In this document: piece after piece, positions 1 to 6,926 of the stretch
Position numbering within the stretch: position 1 is the first letter of the stretch
Layout of the letters: each line of letters begins with the position of its first letter
Program-made: the position numbers and the translations under genes
The notes under the pieces: generated by a model
The model's input: the letters and a program-made list of their open reading frames with translations, nothing else
Told to the model about the DNA's origin: nothing
The model's database searches: none
NCBI GenBank assembly: GCA_022826515.1
Contig: JAJDUT010000048.1
Span: 1-18,907, forward strand
Source of the DNA: Candidatus Latescibacterota bacterium
GTDB taxonomy: Bacteria > Latescibacterota > UBA2968 > UBA8231
DNA length: 18,907 bases
Direction: 5' to 3'

Positions 1-55
1 ACGGCGCAATATGCGCCCATTGGGCGTCGGTCAATTCGGATGCATGGCGAGACAT
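1..55 (-). CDS. IS5-family-like transposase, N-terminal fragment cut by the window edge
   Basis: On the minus strand an ATG at 55-53 opens a frame that stays open to the window edge, giving 18 residues: MSRHASELTDAQWAHIAP. The LTDxQWxxIxP pattern is the characteristic N-terminus of IS5-family (DDE) transposases, which usually reads like LTDAQWARIAPLLP. A Shine-Dalgarno AGGAG lies 7 nt upstream of the ATG. The gene points away from the truncated methyltransferase at 119-1387, so transcription from the island could read into it. The catalytic DDE residues would lie outside the window, so the assignment rests on the N-terminal motif alone. The IS5 family is well supported; the subgroup is not determined. 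Confidence 0.7.
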   Translation of the reverse strand, partial: MSRHASELTDAQWAHIAP

Positions 56-137
56 AAGGGGACTCCTAGGGCCGAAGGAAGACGAGCAGAAGCAAAAAAG
101 AAAAAACAAAACCCCCTATCAAGTTATGAAACCGCTT
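1..137 (-). mobile_element. End of an IS5-family-like insertion sequence (partial)
   Basis: This covers the transposase start (1-55) and its non-coding leader. The leader contains a run of G (C on the plus strand, 112-116) and A/T-rich tracts unlike the flanking gene. The exact IS end is not visible because the other terminus is outside the window. A CTAA at 138-141 fits the YTAR target preference of the IS5 subgroup. It sits just where the methyltransferase loses similarity to its family, after the residues ELF. An alternative end is the TA next to the G run (about 117-118). The boundary is inference; the presence of the element is well supported by the transposase N-terminus. Confidence 0.5.
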
Positions 138-1387
138 CTAAACAACTCCTTCCATTCGTCCCACTGCGCCTCGCACCCAGCGATGTTTTCATAGAAACCC
201 TCGTCGATGTGCCCAATCGCAATGCAATACTGCGTCTCGGTGACAAACTTGCGTTTCTCCCACAACATTTTCTGAAAGCCTTCGATCTGGTCGAGGAAGT
301 CGATGATCTGGCTACCGACTGAACGGATTGTCTGCATCATCTGAAACCAGCCCTCAGCGCGACCCTCTCCAGCCACTTCCATATCGCCGAGGTTCAGCAC
401 TTCGTTCTTCAGATAGAAATCGAGTTCGCGGACGAGAAAGCCTTTCAGATCCTTGTGAATGAAGAAGTCCGACGTGTTACGCCTAGTATATTGGCGCAAG
501 TGGTGTTCGAGGAAGGAGACGGCCTGCCCATCGTCGTTCCGGCGTTTTTCACCCGTCAAGGCCGCCAGCACGTCAGGGACTTTATCCAACTGCTTGGGAA
601 TCTCCGCCACAGCTTTAGTGATGATGGTCTCCTGCTGATTCTTCTTGCCGTAGGTAATTCCCTCCTGTTCAGTCAGGGGTCGATACTCAAACGGAATGTC
701 GAGTCGCTTGGCTTCCTCGCCCCAATCAGGTACTTCAGCACATGGCAGGAAAAACCGCGTGTCCCCCTTGACATTATCTTGCTCTACGTCGGCGGCCTGA
801 AGTTTGAAATGCACGGTGATGTCGCGCACTGCAAACGAATAATCGCTAAAATGCTCGCCGGTCTTGATGTAGTATTGGTCGCTATTGGCCCAATGGAGGT
901 GCACTTCTTCGCCGTTGTACGGAATGGCGTAGCGTTGGCGTTTGGAGTACCGACGCTTGGAGATAAAATCGCCGTCTTGGTAGTAGCGGCTAAAGAAGGC
1001 GTATAGATGATTGAAGATTGCCGCTTCGAGAGCATCGCGCCCTTGACCGCCTGCGGATTTAGCCTTCCGCTCTAAGTATTCCTCCCCAAGCGGCGTGCTG
1101 TGATACATCTTTGCCAGATTCCCATCAGCATCGATGGCATCGCTCCCAAAGTTTCCCTCAATCCGCTGACGAACCTCCTGTAAACTTTCCTCAGCCTGTG
1201 CTTGCTCGGCCAAAGCACCGCTTTCCAGTTGCTCGGCTACCGCTTTCGGCAAATCATCGGTTATGAACTGCTCAATGACCTCCCGCTTGCGATTCATTAT
1301 GCGGTATATGCCAAAGTCCAAATCGGCGCAGTCAAACTGAAATAGCTCGCGCAGAAGCGTCTGGAAAATGGCGAGGGGATTAGTCAT
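119..1387 (-). CDS. N-terminal fragment of a type III Mod-like adenine DNA methyltransferase, 3'-truncated
   Basis: The protein (about 422 aa) matches the N-terminal half of large (roughly 900-1000 aa) type III Mod-like adenine-specific DNA methyltransferases. Characteristic segments are FQFDCADLDFGIYRIMN near the start, a helical stretch, KRRYSKRQRYAIPYNGEEV in the middle, then LKNEVL and the motif NIAGCEAQWDEWKELF. In the family this last motif directly precedes the methyltransferase domain. The frame ends six residues later (RSGFIT), so the SAM-binding FxGxG and catalytic DPPY motifs are absent and the fragment cannot methylate DNA. The truncation coincides with an IS element. ATG 1387 is chosen over GTG 1396 and ATG 1393 because AAAGG sits 8 nt upstream of it. 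It follows the metallo-beta-lactamase gene by 36 nt on the same strand. It may survive as a non-catalytic protein, but is more likely a pseudogene. Confidence 0.75.
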   Translation of the reverse strand: MTNPLAIFQTLLRELFQFDCADLDFGIYRIMNRKREVIEQFITDDLPKAVAEQLESGALAEQAQAEESLQEVRQRIEGNFGSDAIDADGNLAKMYHSTPLGEEYLERKAKSAGGQGRDALEAAIFNHLYAFFSRYYQDGDFISKRRYSKRQRYAIPYNGEEVHLHWANSDQYYIKTGEHFSDYSFAVRDITVHFKLQAADVEQDNVKGDTRFFLPCAEVPDWGEEAKRLDIPFEYRPLTEQEGITYGKKNQQETIITKAVAEIPKQLDKVPDVLAALTGEKRRNDDGQAVSFLEHHLRQYTRRNTSDFFIHKDLKGFLVRELDFYLKNEVLNLGDMEVAGEGRAEGWFQMMQTIRSVGSQIIDFLDQIEGFQKMLWEKRKFVTETQYCIAIGHIDEGFYENIAGCEAQWDEWKELFRSGFIT

Positions 1388-1423
1388 ACTCATCACCTTT
1401 TATTGATTCATGCAAATTTTTGT

Positions 1424-2506
1424 CTAGCTCAATTGACATGCCGGCGCAAACATCTCAATATCCCAATCCAGTTGTGACCCGAACCTCCGGCGCAGGCGGA
1501 TCATTCCAGGAGACAGAGCTACGTGACTGATTCTTTTGCTAGCTTCTCGGATAGTCTTTTCTACTGTTCTATTCCTTCTCCGTGCTGGTTTGGAACTAGA
1601 AATGTCGAACGGCGCAGTTGTATAAGCCTTTCGAGTAAACGAGAGAATACGTTTTACGTCGCTCTTCGTCGGTAAACTCCGTCCACCTTTTCTCCACGGA
1701 GTGAGCGCCGCTATTGGTTCACTATGCAGCATCTCACTCCATACTCTATCCTCGTGGGCGTTTTGGGAACCATGATGTGGAACTTTGAAAACGGAAGCTT
1801 TGCAATTAGACCCTTCGTAGGCAGCGAGTATATCCAACCAGCCACGCCCCTCAAGATCGGAACCGAGAAGAATCGCTGTATCGTCGATCTTGATTAATAG
1901 AACAACCGCAATCTTGTTAGGGGTTAGGGTAGGAGTTCGCCTTTTTGTTTCACGTTCCTGTGGCCGGAGACGGTCTATTTCCCTCAAGAAGTTGTCAACT
2001 TCCTCGTCAAAAGGCGAGAGAGACAAGATCTCGCAACTATCCCGACTAAAAATTTTACGATTGGCTATGGCGAATACAGGCTTGGCAGACCTCTCCTCAA
2101 GGAGCGACCGGACCTTGTAGAGTTCCTGCATTCCAGAGCCCACTTGAGACATAGGACGACTCGCTATAGCGTCCATCGTCGCGAGGAATTCCTGTTTACG
2201 AAGGGCAATTGCACAGCAGAAAGTCGCATCGTCGCAGACCTCGACCAACTCTCCCATGCCACGTATATGGTCGTCATGCCAATGAGTGGTAACTATGAGG
2301 TGAACTACCTCAGAAGGATCTAATCCCATGTCATGGAGATAAGCCAAAGCTGCCGGACGAGAATCTGCACCAATACAGGAATCGACAATTACCCAACTTC
2401 CGTCCCCTATATGAAGAAGTATGCATTCTCCATAACCAGGGCCGACAAGGGTTACTTCCATCACATTGTGTTTAGGTGGAACTCCGAGGGTAGTTAGCCC
2501 GCCCAT
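1424..2506 (-). CDS. Metallo-beta-lactamase-fold hydrolase, ComEC-C-terminal-like
   Basis: This 360-aa protein has the binuclear metal motif HxHxDH at residues 75-80 (HWHDDH). It is preceded by a strand reading WVIVDSC that supplies the usual Asp of the fold. A later Asp is in LLGSDLEG, and a His-rich VPHHGSQNA segment matches the C-terminal metallo-beta-lactamase domain of ComEC/Rec2 proteins. It has no membrane segments, so it is a soluble, cytoplasmic stand-alone domain. The C-terminal 60 residues are basic (RRRNRT and RLRRRF), which suggests nucleic-acid contact; this is inference. Substrate unknown; phosphodiester or nucleotide hydrolysis is typical of the fold. Its start overlaps the end of the upstream 204-aa gene by 13 nt, indicating translational coupling. 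A downstream ATG at 2461 (MEVTLVGPG) is an alternative start, but has no better ribosome site. Confidence 0.8.
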   Translation of the reverse strand: MGGLTTLGVPPKHNVMEVTLVGPGYGECILLHIGDGSWVIVDSCIGADSRPAALAYLHDMGLDPSEVVHLIVTTHWHDDHIRGMGELVEVCDDATFCCAIALRKQEFLATMDAIASRPMSQVGSGMQELYKVRSLLEERSAKPVFAIANRKIFSRDSCEILSLSPFDEEVDNFLREIDRLRPQERETKRRTPTLTPNKIAVVLLIKIDDTAILLGSDLEGRGWLDILAAYEGSNCKASVFKVPHHGSQNAHEDRVWSEMLHSEPIAALTPWRKGGRSLPTKSDVKRILSFTRKAYTTAPFDISSSKPARRRNRTVEKTIREASKRISHVALSPGMIRLRRRFGSQLDWDIEMFAPACQLS

Positions 2507-3108
2507 GACTGAGCGGTCTTTCTAGCCCGTTCCTCGGCTTCGGCTATATCTTGTTTGGTCACAACAGGAAGTTCGCGGAAGACGATCCGGGAGACACGCT
2601 GCTTAGTTCCACTCGCGGAACGCTCGTAGCCGATAACCCAGCGAAAGATGCTGCCGAGGTGCAGACGCTTGAGATCGTCTTCTGAAATCTCGGAAAGAGG
2701 AATGACAGCTTCTTCCTCTTCATGCGAGGAACCGGCAGTCAGGTCTAATAGCCGCACTGTGAAGTCGTCTTCTCCTATCTCTGTGACATGCCCTTCCCAC
2801 TCCTGAAGCAGATGAAAGCTGGCTTGGGGCACAGTCCGCGGAACTTGAGCTAGGTCAGGAAAATTAATGATCGCGTCAACATCGAAACCGGCTCCAGTCG
2901 CTATCGGGCGGACCTCAATGGTCCTCTCCGAGACGTCAATGTCATACAGCTCCGAATCTCGGCGCTGTTTTAGTGTAGCCGCGATCCGGTCCGCATATCC
3001 TTCCCGAAGAAGTAATTGCTCAAGGGTATTAGGTGCACTCGGATTTTCATTGATTCCTGATGAATCCTGAAGTCTGTTGCCCGCAGGGGCGAATGCAGCT
3101 TCCGACAT
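2494..3108 (-). CDS. Unrecognised 204-aa protein with a small beta-barrel-like C-terminal domain
   Basis: I do not recognise this family. Residues 1 to about 30 are low-complexity and probably disordered. About 30-60 form a charged helix (LLLREGYADRIAATLKQRR). The region from about 100 to 185 alternates strands such as WEGHVTEI, DFTVRLLDL, EAVIPLSEI, FRWVIGYER and VSRIVFREL, a layout that suggests an OB-fold or SH3-like barrel. The C-terminus is a charged helix. No signal peptide or membrane segment is seen. A GGAG lies 8 nt before ATG 3108, inside the end of the preceding gene. It sits 2 nt after the 231-aa gene and overlaps the hydrolase gene by 13 nt, so the three are probably made together. 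An adaptor or sensor role is inferred from layout only. Confidence 0.65.
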   Translation of the reverse strand: MSEAAFAPAGNRLQDSSGINENPSAPNTLEQLLLREGYADRIAATLKQRRDSELYDIDVSERTIEVRPIATGAGFDVDAIINFPDLAQVPRTVPQASFHLLQEWEGHVTEIGEDDFTVRLLDLTAGSSHEEEEAVIPLSEISEDDLKRLHLGSIFRWVIGYERSASGTKQRVSRIVFRELPVVTKQDIAEAEERARKTAQSWAG

Positions 3109-3110
3109 TC

Positions 3111-3806
3111 TTATTTCTCCGTTAAGGACATAATGTGATCGGTGATTTTGTCTGCACGCCGCAAAGATTCGTCAAAATTCTCCTCTAGTAACGCGACGAT
3201 TTTACTGGTTCCCATCTGGCTCTCTACGTTCTCAATAGTATAGTGGTCATTGACCCGAACGTAAACGCCCAGACGGCCTTGGCCGATCCGGCTGGATGGT
3301 TCCACCGTCACGTTTATTTGTCCTCCCAGCGGCCTGCCGTCCGGATTTACTTGTCTCATAGTAAGAGAAATCATACCACCATGCTCCCCATCTGGTTCCA
3401 GTTTCTGTCCCCAATCTCCCCATGGCTCGACAGGTGCCAGCAATCTGCCGAGCCGATCTCGCTCGTCAGAGCTCCGCACAGAAAAGTGTACTTCTCGGTT
3501 GATCCCCATTACTTTAAGGGGGATATGAGGAAGGTTTTCTCGGAAAATTCGGACAGCCAAGTCCCGCAGGCGAACATAGGGGGGCTGAGTCGTGTTGATT
3601 TGGAAGGATTCTGGTTGGACATGCAGGTTGAGCCAATCCGCCTCGAATATCGCAATTTCAGGATGGACGATTTTTGTACCTGCAACCTTGACCGTTTTTT
3701 CGGGAAGAAGCTCATTCCACCCGAACCACGCAGGTGTAAAAATAGCAGGATTGAAATGGCCAAGCATGACGAGTGAAACCCCGGCGATTTCGGGTTCAAT
3801 TCTCAT
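3111..3806 (-). CDS. Unrecognised 231-aa protein, first gene of the accessory operon
   Basis: I do not recognise this family. The protein is beta-rich. It opens with VSLVMLGHFNPAIFTPAWF, a hydrophobic aromatic segment that looks like a conserved family signature. A middle part carries LRDLAVRIFRENLPHIP, and a later part reads INVTVEPSSRI and LGVYVRVNDHYTI. It closes with an amphipathic helix (KIVALLEENFDESLRRA). There is no signal peptide, membrane span or obvious catalytic triad. A perfect AGGAGG lies 8 nt before ATG 3806, the strongest ribosome site in the island, which fits it being the lead gene. A candidate promoter lies just upstream at 3845-3873. Its position next to a 204-aa barrel protein, a metallo-beta-lactamase hydrolase and a methyltransferase remnant suggests a defence or DNA-processing context, which is inference. 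Confidence 0.65.
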   Translation of the reverse strand: MRIEPEIAGVSLVMLGHFNPAIFTPAWFGWNELLPEKTVKVAGTKIVHPEIAIFEADWLNLHVQPESFQINTTQPPYVRLRDLAVRIFRENLPHIPLKVMGINREVHFSVRSSDERDRLGRLLAPVEPWGDWGQKLEPDGEHGGMISLTMRQVNPDGRPLGGQINVTVEPSSRIGQGRLGVYVRVNDHYTIENVESQMGTSKIVALLEENFDESLRRADKITDHIMSLTEK

Positions 3807-3844
3807 TGCTAATTCCTCCTGTCGAATAGTCTATTGATCATTGC

Positions 3845-3873
3845 TTTATGAGTCTATCCTCATCGCCTGTCAC
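3845..3873 (-). promoter_or_regulatory. Candidate sigma70-like promoter of the accessory operon
   Basis: Reading the minus strand, GTGACA (3873-3868) is a 5-of-6 match to the -35 box and CATAAA (3850-3845) a 4-of-6 match to the -10 box, with a 17-nt spacer. Transcription would start near 3838, about 31 nt before ATG 3806. The -35 box overlaps the stop codon of the mutarotase gene. A perfect 5-bp-arm palindrome (AATAG-T-CTATT, 3825-3835) lies just after the predicted start and could be an operator. No clear terminator separates the mutarotase gene from this operon. Confidence 0.35.
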
Positions 3874-4214
3874 ACGTGCAATTGCAAGTCAAACACTAGC
3901 TCCATATTGGCCCACCACTCGCCCTCTTTGGCCTCGGGCACCTGCTGCTGAAAGGTTCGCATTAGCTCATCCCACTCCTTTGCCTTGGGGTTTTGCTCGA
4001 CGTAGCGCGGGAAGTCGCGGGCTGGATCGAATTCGTCGGTGGCGGTCATGTACATGAACATCCGCTGGCCCAAGAGAAAAATTTTCATGTCGGTGATGCC
4101 GACCTCGCCTAGGCCCTGAAGCGGTTCGGGCCAGGGTTTGGCGTGGTATGCCTTGTACTGGGCGATCAGTTCGGGATCGTCCTTCAACTCAATGGTTAGG
4201 CCAAAGTGCTGCAT
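3870..4214 (-). CDS. rhaM-like: L-rhamnose mutarotase-like protein (RhaM/DUF718 family)
   Basis: This 114-aa protein has the size and pattern of the RhaM family, which interconverts alpha and beta anomers of L-rhamnose (related forms act on L-fucose). The signature YKAYHAKPWPE contains Tyr20, His24 and the WPE turn, matching YxxxHxxxWPE in E. coli RhaM, where that His is catalytic. The middle GITDMKIFLLGQRMFMYM and C-terminal WDELMRTF then ELVFDL also follow the family. A GAGGAG lies 7 nt before the ATG. It is the last gene of the phosphatase-glcD-glcF operon, 11 nt after glcF. Neighbouring oxidases suggest use in deoxysugar breakdown, which yields lactate or glycolate. The sugar specificity cannot be read from the sequence. 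Confidence 0.85.
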   Translation of the reverse strand: MQHFGLTIELKDDPELIAQYKAYHAKPWPEPLQGLGEVGITDMKIFLLGQRMFMYMTATDEFDPARDFPRYVEQNPKAKEWDELMRTFQQQVPEAKEGEWWANMELVFDLQLHV

Positions 4215-4225
4215 TGCGGTTCTCC

Positions 4226-5536
4226 TCAGTTTTCAGCGCGATAGGCTGCGGCCAAAAGCGACACGGGGTGGACGACGTCCACGGCGGCGTTTGCACGGCG
4301 GACGCCGTATTGGAGTTGGATGGCGCAGCCCGTGTTGCCCGTGGCCACTGCGGTCGCGCCGGTCGCGCATACGTGCGCCATTTTGCGGTCGAGTAACTGC
4401 ATGGACAGTTCGGGCTGGGTGATGTTGTAGATGCCGGCGCTGCCGCAGCACCAGTCGGCCTCTGCCAGCGGCACGAGCTCCAAATTGGGCACGGCCTGGA
4501 GCACCTCTTGCGGGGCTGTGGAAACGCGCTGTCCGTGCTTGAGGTGGCATGACTCGTGGTAGGCGACCTGTTGTGTGGGCATTGCGGCGCGGGGCTGGCG
4601 CAAGCCGATGTCAGCGAGCAACTCGTGGACGTCCTTTACTTTTGCGCTCCACGCGGCGGCTCGCTCTGCATAGGCGGAGTCGTCGGCTAGCAAGCGGTCG
4701 TAGTGCTTACAGTGCAAGCCGCAGCCACCGGCGTTGACGACGATTGCGTCTAGGTTTTCAGCGTCAAAGGCGTCGATGTTGAGCCGCGCCTGCTGCTGGG
4801 CCTGTTCGACCGCGCCGTTGTGCGCGTGCAGCGAGCCGCAACACGCTTGGGCTTCCGGCAGCAGCACTTGGCAGTCGTTGTGCTGCAAGACGCATATTGT
4901 ATCGGCGTTTACCTCGGCAAAGGATATGTCTTGGACGCAGCCGGCCAACAGCGCGACTCGGTAGCGCGGTGTGGGCGGATTGGACTGCTGCAAATCTCGG
5001 CGGTACAACTGGTCGGTAAAGCGCGGGGAAATCTGCGGTGCCAGTGGTTCTAGGTCCCCCAAACCAAAGGGCAGCAGCTTGAGGAGGCCGCTGCGGCGCG
5101 CCAGCGTTTGCAGGCCGCTGCGCTGGAATGTGCGCAGCAAGCGCGCCACGGCCCGCAAGCGCGTCTGTTTGGCAAAGAGCCAGCCGAGGACCCAACGGCG
5201 CACAAAATTCCGCACTGCGCCGTCGAGCAGACCTTGCCGCTCCACTTCGGCGCGGGCGTTTTCAAAGAGCGCGGCGTAATCCACGCCAGCCGGGCACGCG
5301 GTCTGACAGGCGAGGCAGCCGAGGCAGAAGTACATCTCTTCGGCAAAGGTCGTACTCGCCTCCAGCTCGCCATCGGCGATGGCCCGCATCATGGCGATCC
5401 GCCCCCTCGGCGACGAGCGCTCGTGCAGGGTCGCGTCGTACGTCGGGCAGGTTGGTAGGCACATGCCGCAGTGCATGCACTGCTGGAGGACCGAGTAATC
5501 CAAGTCTTGGAGCAAGTTCAGGCCGTCGTCGCTCAA
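4226..5536 (-). CDS. glcF: Glycolate oxidase iron-sulfur subunit GlcF (or related D-lactate/2-hydroxyacid oxidase subunit)
   Basis: This 436-aa protein carries two [4Fe-4S] ferredoxin motifs: CxxCxxCxxxCP at Cys20, 23, 26 and 30, and a second at Cys71, 74, 77 and 81. Two cysteine-rich CCG domains follow, with motifs ACCGSLHAHNG and, later, HESCHLKHGQ followed by DWCCGSAGIYNI. This architecture matches GlcF, which passes electrons from the FAD subunit GlcD to the respiratory chain. It is slightly longer than E. coli GlcF (about 407 aa). Its ATG overlaps the TGA of glcD by 4 nt (ATGA), so the subunits are translationally coupled. There is no separate glcE gene in the window. The two-subunit form also occurs in D-lactate dehydrogenases, so glycolate versus D-lactate is open. 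Confidence 0.9.
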   Translation of the reverse strand: MSDDGLNLLQDLDYSVLQQCMHCGMCLPTCPTYDATLHERSSPRGRIAMMRAIADGELEASTTFAEEMYFCLGCLACQTACPAGVDYAALFENARAEVERQGLLDGAVRNFVRRWVLGWLFAKQTRLRAVARLLRTFQRSGLQTLARRSGLLKLLPFGLGDLEPLAPQISPRFTDQLYRRDLQQSNPPTPRYRVALLAGCVQDISFAEVNADTICVLQHNDCQVLLPEAQACCGSLHAHNGAVEQAQQQARLNIDAFDAENLDAIVVNAGGCGLHCKHYDRLLADDSAYAERAAAWSAKVKDVHELLADIGLRQPRAAMPTQQVAYHESCHLKHGQRVSTAPQEVLQAVPNLELVPLAEADWCCGSAGIYNITQPELSMQLLDRKMAHVCATGATAVATGNTGCAIQLQYGVRRANAAVDVVHPVSLLAAAYRAEN

Positions 5537-6912
5537 TCGAACATGTTCCCTCGGTTTAGGATGCCCTTGGGGTCGAAGGCGGTCTTGACCCGCTTGAGAA
5601 TTTCCAGCCCCACCGGCCCGAGTTGCCCGGGCAAGTAAGGTTTTTTGGCCAAGCCGACGCCGTGCTCGCCCGTGATGGTGCCGCCCAATTCCACAGCGTG
5701 GGCAAAAACCTCAGCCATGGCCTTTTCGACGCGGGCCATTTCCCCGGCGTCGCGCTCGTCGCACAGGAAGGTGGGGTGCAGATTGCCGTCGCCGAAGTGG
5801 CCGAAGGTTCCCACCCGCACTTGGTGCCGTTGGCCGACCTCTTGCACGTAGGCGACCATGGCCGCTAGCTCGCTGCGCGGCACGGTGACGTCCTCCAGCA
5901 CGACCGTCGGCGCCAGTCGCGCCAGCGCGCTAAAGGCCGTGCGTCGGGCCGCGGCGAGTTGCTGGGCCTCTTCTTCTGAATCGGCTAGCCGCACCGAGCG
6001 GGCACCGCCCTCGCGGGCAATGGCCTCGATTTGGGCGGCCTGCTCGGCGACCTGCGCTGGGTGTCCATCTACTTCCATTAGCAGCACGGCCTCGCAATCC
6101 GTCGGCAGGCCGATGTTGGCGTGGGCTTCCACGCACTCGATGGTCGTGCGGTCGAGGAATTCGAGGGTGCAGGGGATGATTTTGTGCGCGATGATCGCCG
6201 AGACCGTGGCCGCGGCCTGTGTCATCTCGTCATAGAGGCCGAGCAAGGTCTTCTTGCTCGCGGGTGCCGGAACCAGCTTCAGCGCGATCTTGGTAATGAC
6301 GCCGAGCATCCCCTCGGAGCCGATGAAGAGGTCTTTGAGCGTGAATCCGGCCACGTCCTTGACGCATTTGTTGCCGGTTTCCAAGACCTGCCCGTCGGCT
6401 AGAACCACCTCCAGCCCCATCACGTAGTCGCGCGTCACGCCGTATTTTAACCCGCGCAGCCCCCCGGAATTGTTGGCCACATTGCCGCCGATAGTCGAGA
6501 TCTTAATTGAGCCGGGATCTGGGGGATAAAATAGGCCAGCGGCTTGAGCCGCGTCGGCGATTTGCTGGGTGAGGACTCCCGGTTGGACGACCATGACTAG
6601 GTTGGCCGCGTCTAGCTCTAGGATTTGGTTGAGTCGGACCAAACAGAGCGCGACTCCTCCTTGCGAGGGAACCGATCCTCCGGCCAATCCAGTGCCCGAG
6701 CCGCGCGGCACCACGGGCACTCCGCGCTGGTTGCACAGGGCCAAGAGTTGGGCGACCTCCTCCCGACTTTCTGGCAGGGCCACGCAAGCGGGTCGCTGGT
6801 GCAGCAGGGCGGTTCCGTCGAAGGCATAGACGCTGCAATCCTCGGCGGAAGTCAAAAGCTGATCTTCGCGCAAGAAGGTGCCGAGATCGCTTATCAGGGC
6901 GGCGTGGTCCAT
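5533..6912 (-). CDS. glcD: FAD-binding glycolate oxidase/D-lactate dehydrogenase subunit GlcD
   Basis: The 459-aa protein has the PCMH-type FAD-binding domain, with VPRGSGTGLAGGSVP at about residue 70. It is followed by STIGGNVANNSGGLRGLKYG, typical of the vanillyl-alcohol-oxidase fold. The C-terminal FAD-oxidase domain carries GTFGHFGDGNLHPTF and the closing GTITGEHGVGLAKKPYL, whose His residues line the active site in this family. ATG 6912 (MDHAALISDL) is chosen because it gives the family-typical N-terminus. The frame is open for another 106 codons upstream, but those overlap the phosphatase gene and encode Arg-rich shadow sequence. It oxidises a 2-hydroxyacid to a 2-oxoacid and hands electrons to GlcF. 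It lies 14 nt after the histidine phosphatase stop. Confidence 0.92.
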   Translation of the reverse strand: MDHAALISDLGTFLREDQLLTSAEDCSVYAFDGTALLHQRPACVALPESREEVAQLLALCNQRGVPVVPRGSGTGLAGGSVPSQGGVALCLVRLNQILELDAANLVMVVQPGVLTQQIADAAQAAGLFYPPDPGSIKISTIGGNVANNSGGLRGLKYGVTRDYVMGLEVVLADGQVLETGNKCVKDVAGFTLKDLFIGSEGMLGVITKIALKLVPAPASKKTLLGLYDEMTQAAATVSAIIAHKIIPCTLEFLDRTTIECVEAHANIGLPTDCEAVLLMEVDGHPAQVAEQAAQIEAIAREGGARSVRLADSEEEAQQLAAARRTAFSALARLAPTVVLEDVTVPRSELAAMVAYVQEVGQRHQVRVGTFGHFGDGNLHPTFLCDERDAGEMARVEKAMAEVFAHAVELGGTITGEHGVGLAKKPYLPGQLGPVGLEILKRVKTAFDPKGILNRGNMFD

Positions 6913-6926
6913 CGCGGTGCGCCCTT

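Noticed and set aside
455..1006. A 183-codon open frame on the plus strand inside the methyltransferase fragment
   Set aside because: It is antisense to a recognisable protein, has no convincing ribosome site and no recognisable motif.
3825..3835. AATAG-T-CTATT palindrome as a transcription terminator for the mutarotase operon
   Set aside because: The stem is only 5 AT-rich base pairs with a one-base loop and no T run follows; it is too weak for a terminator, though it could be an operator.
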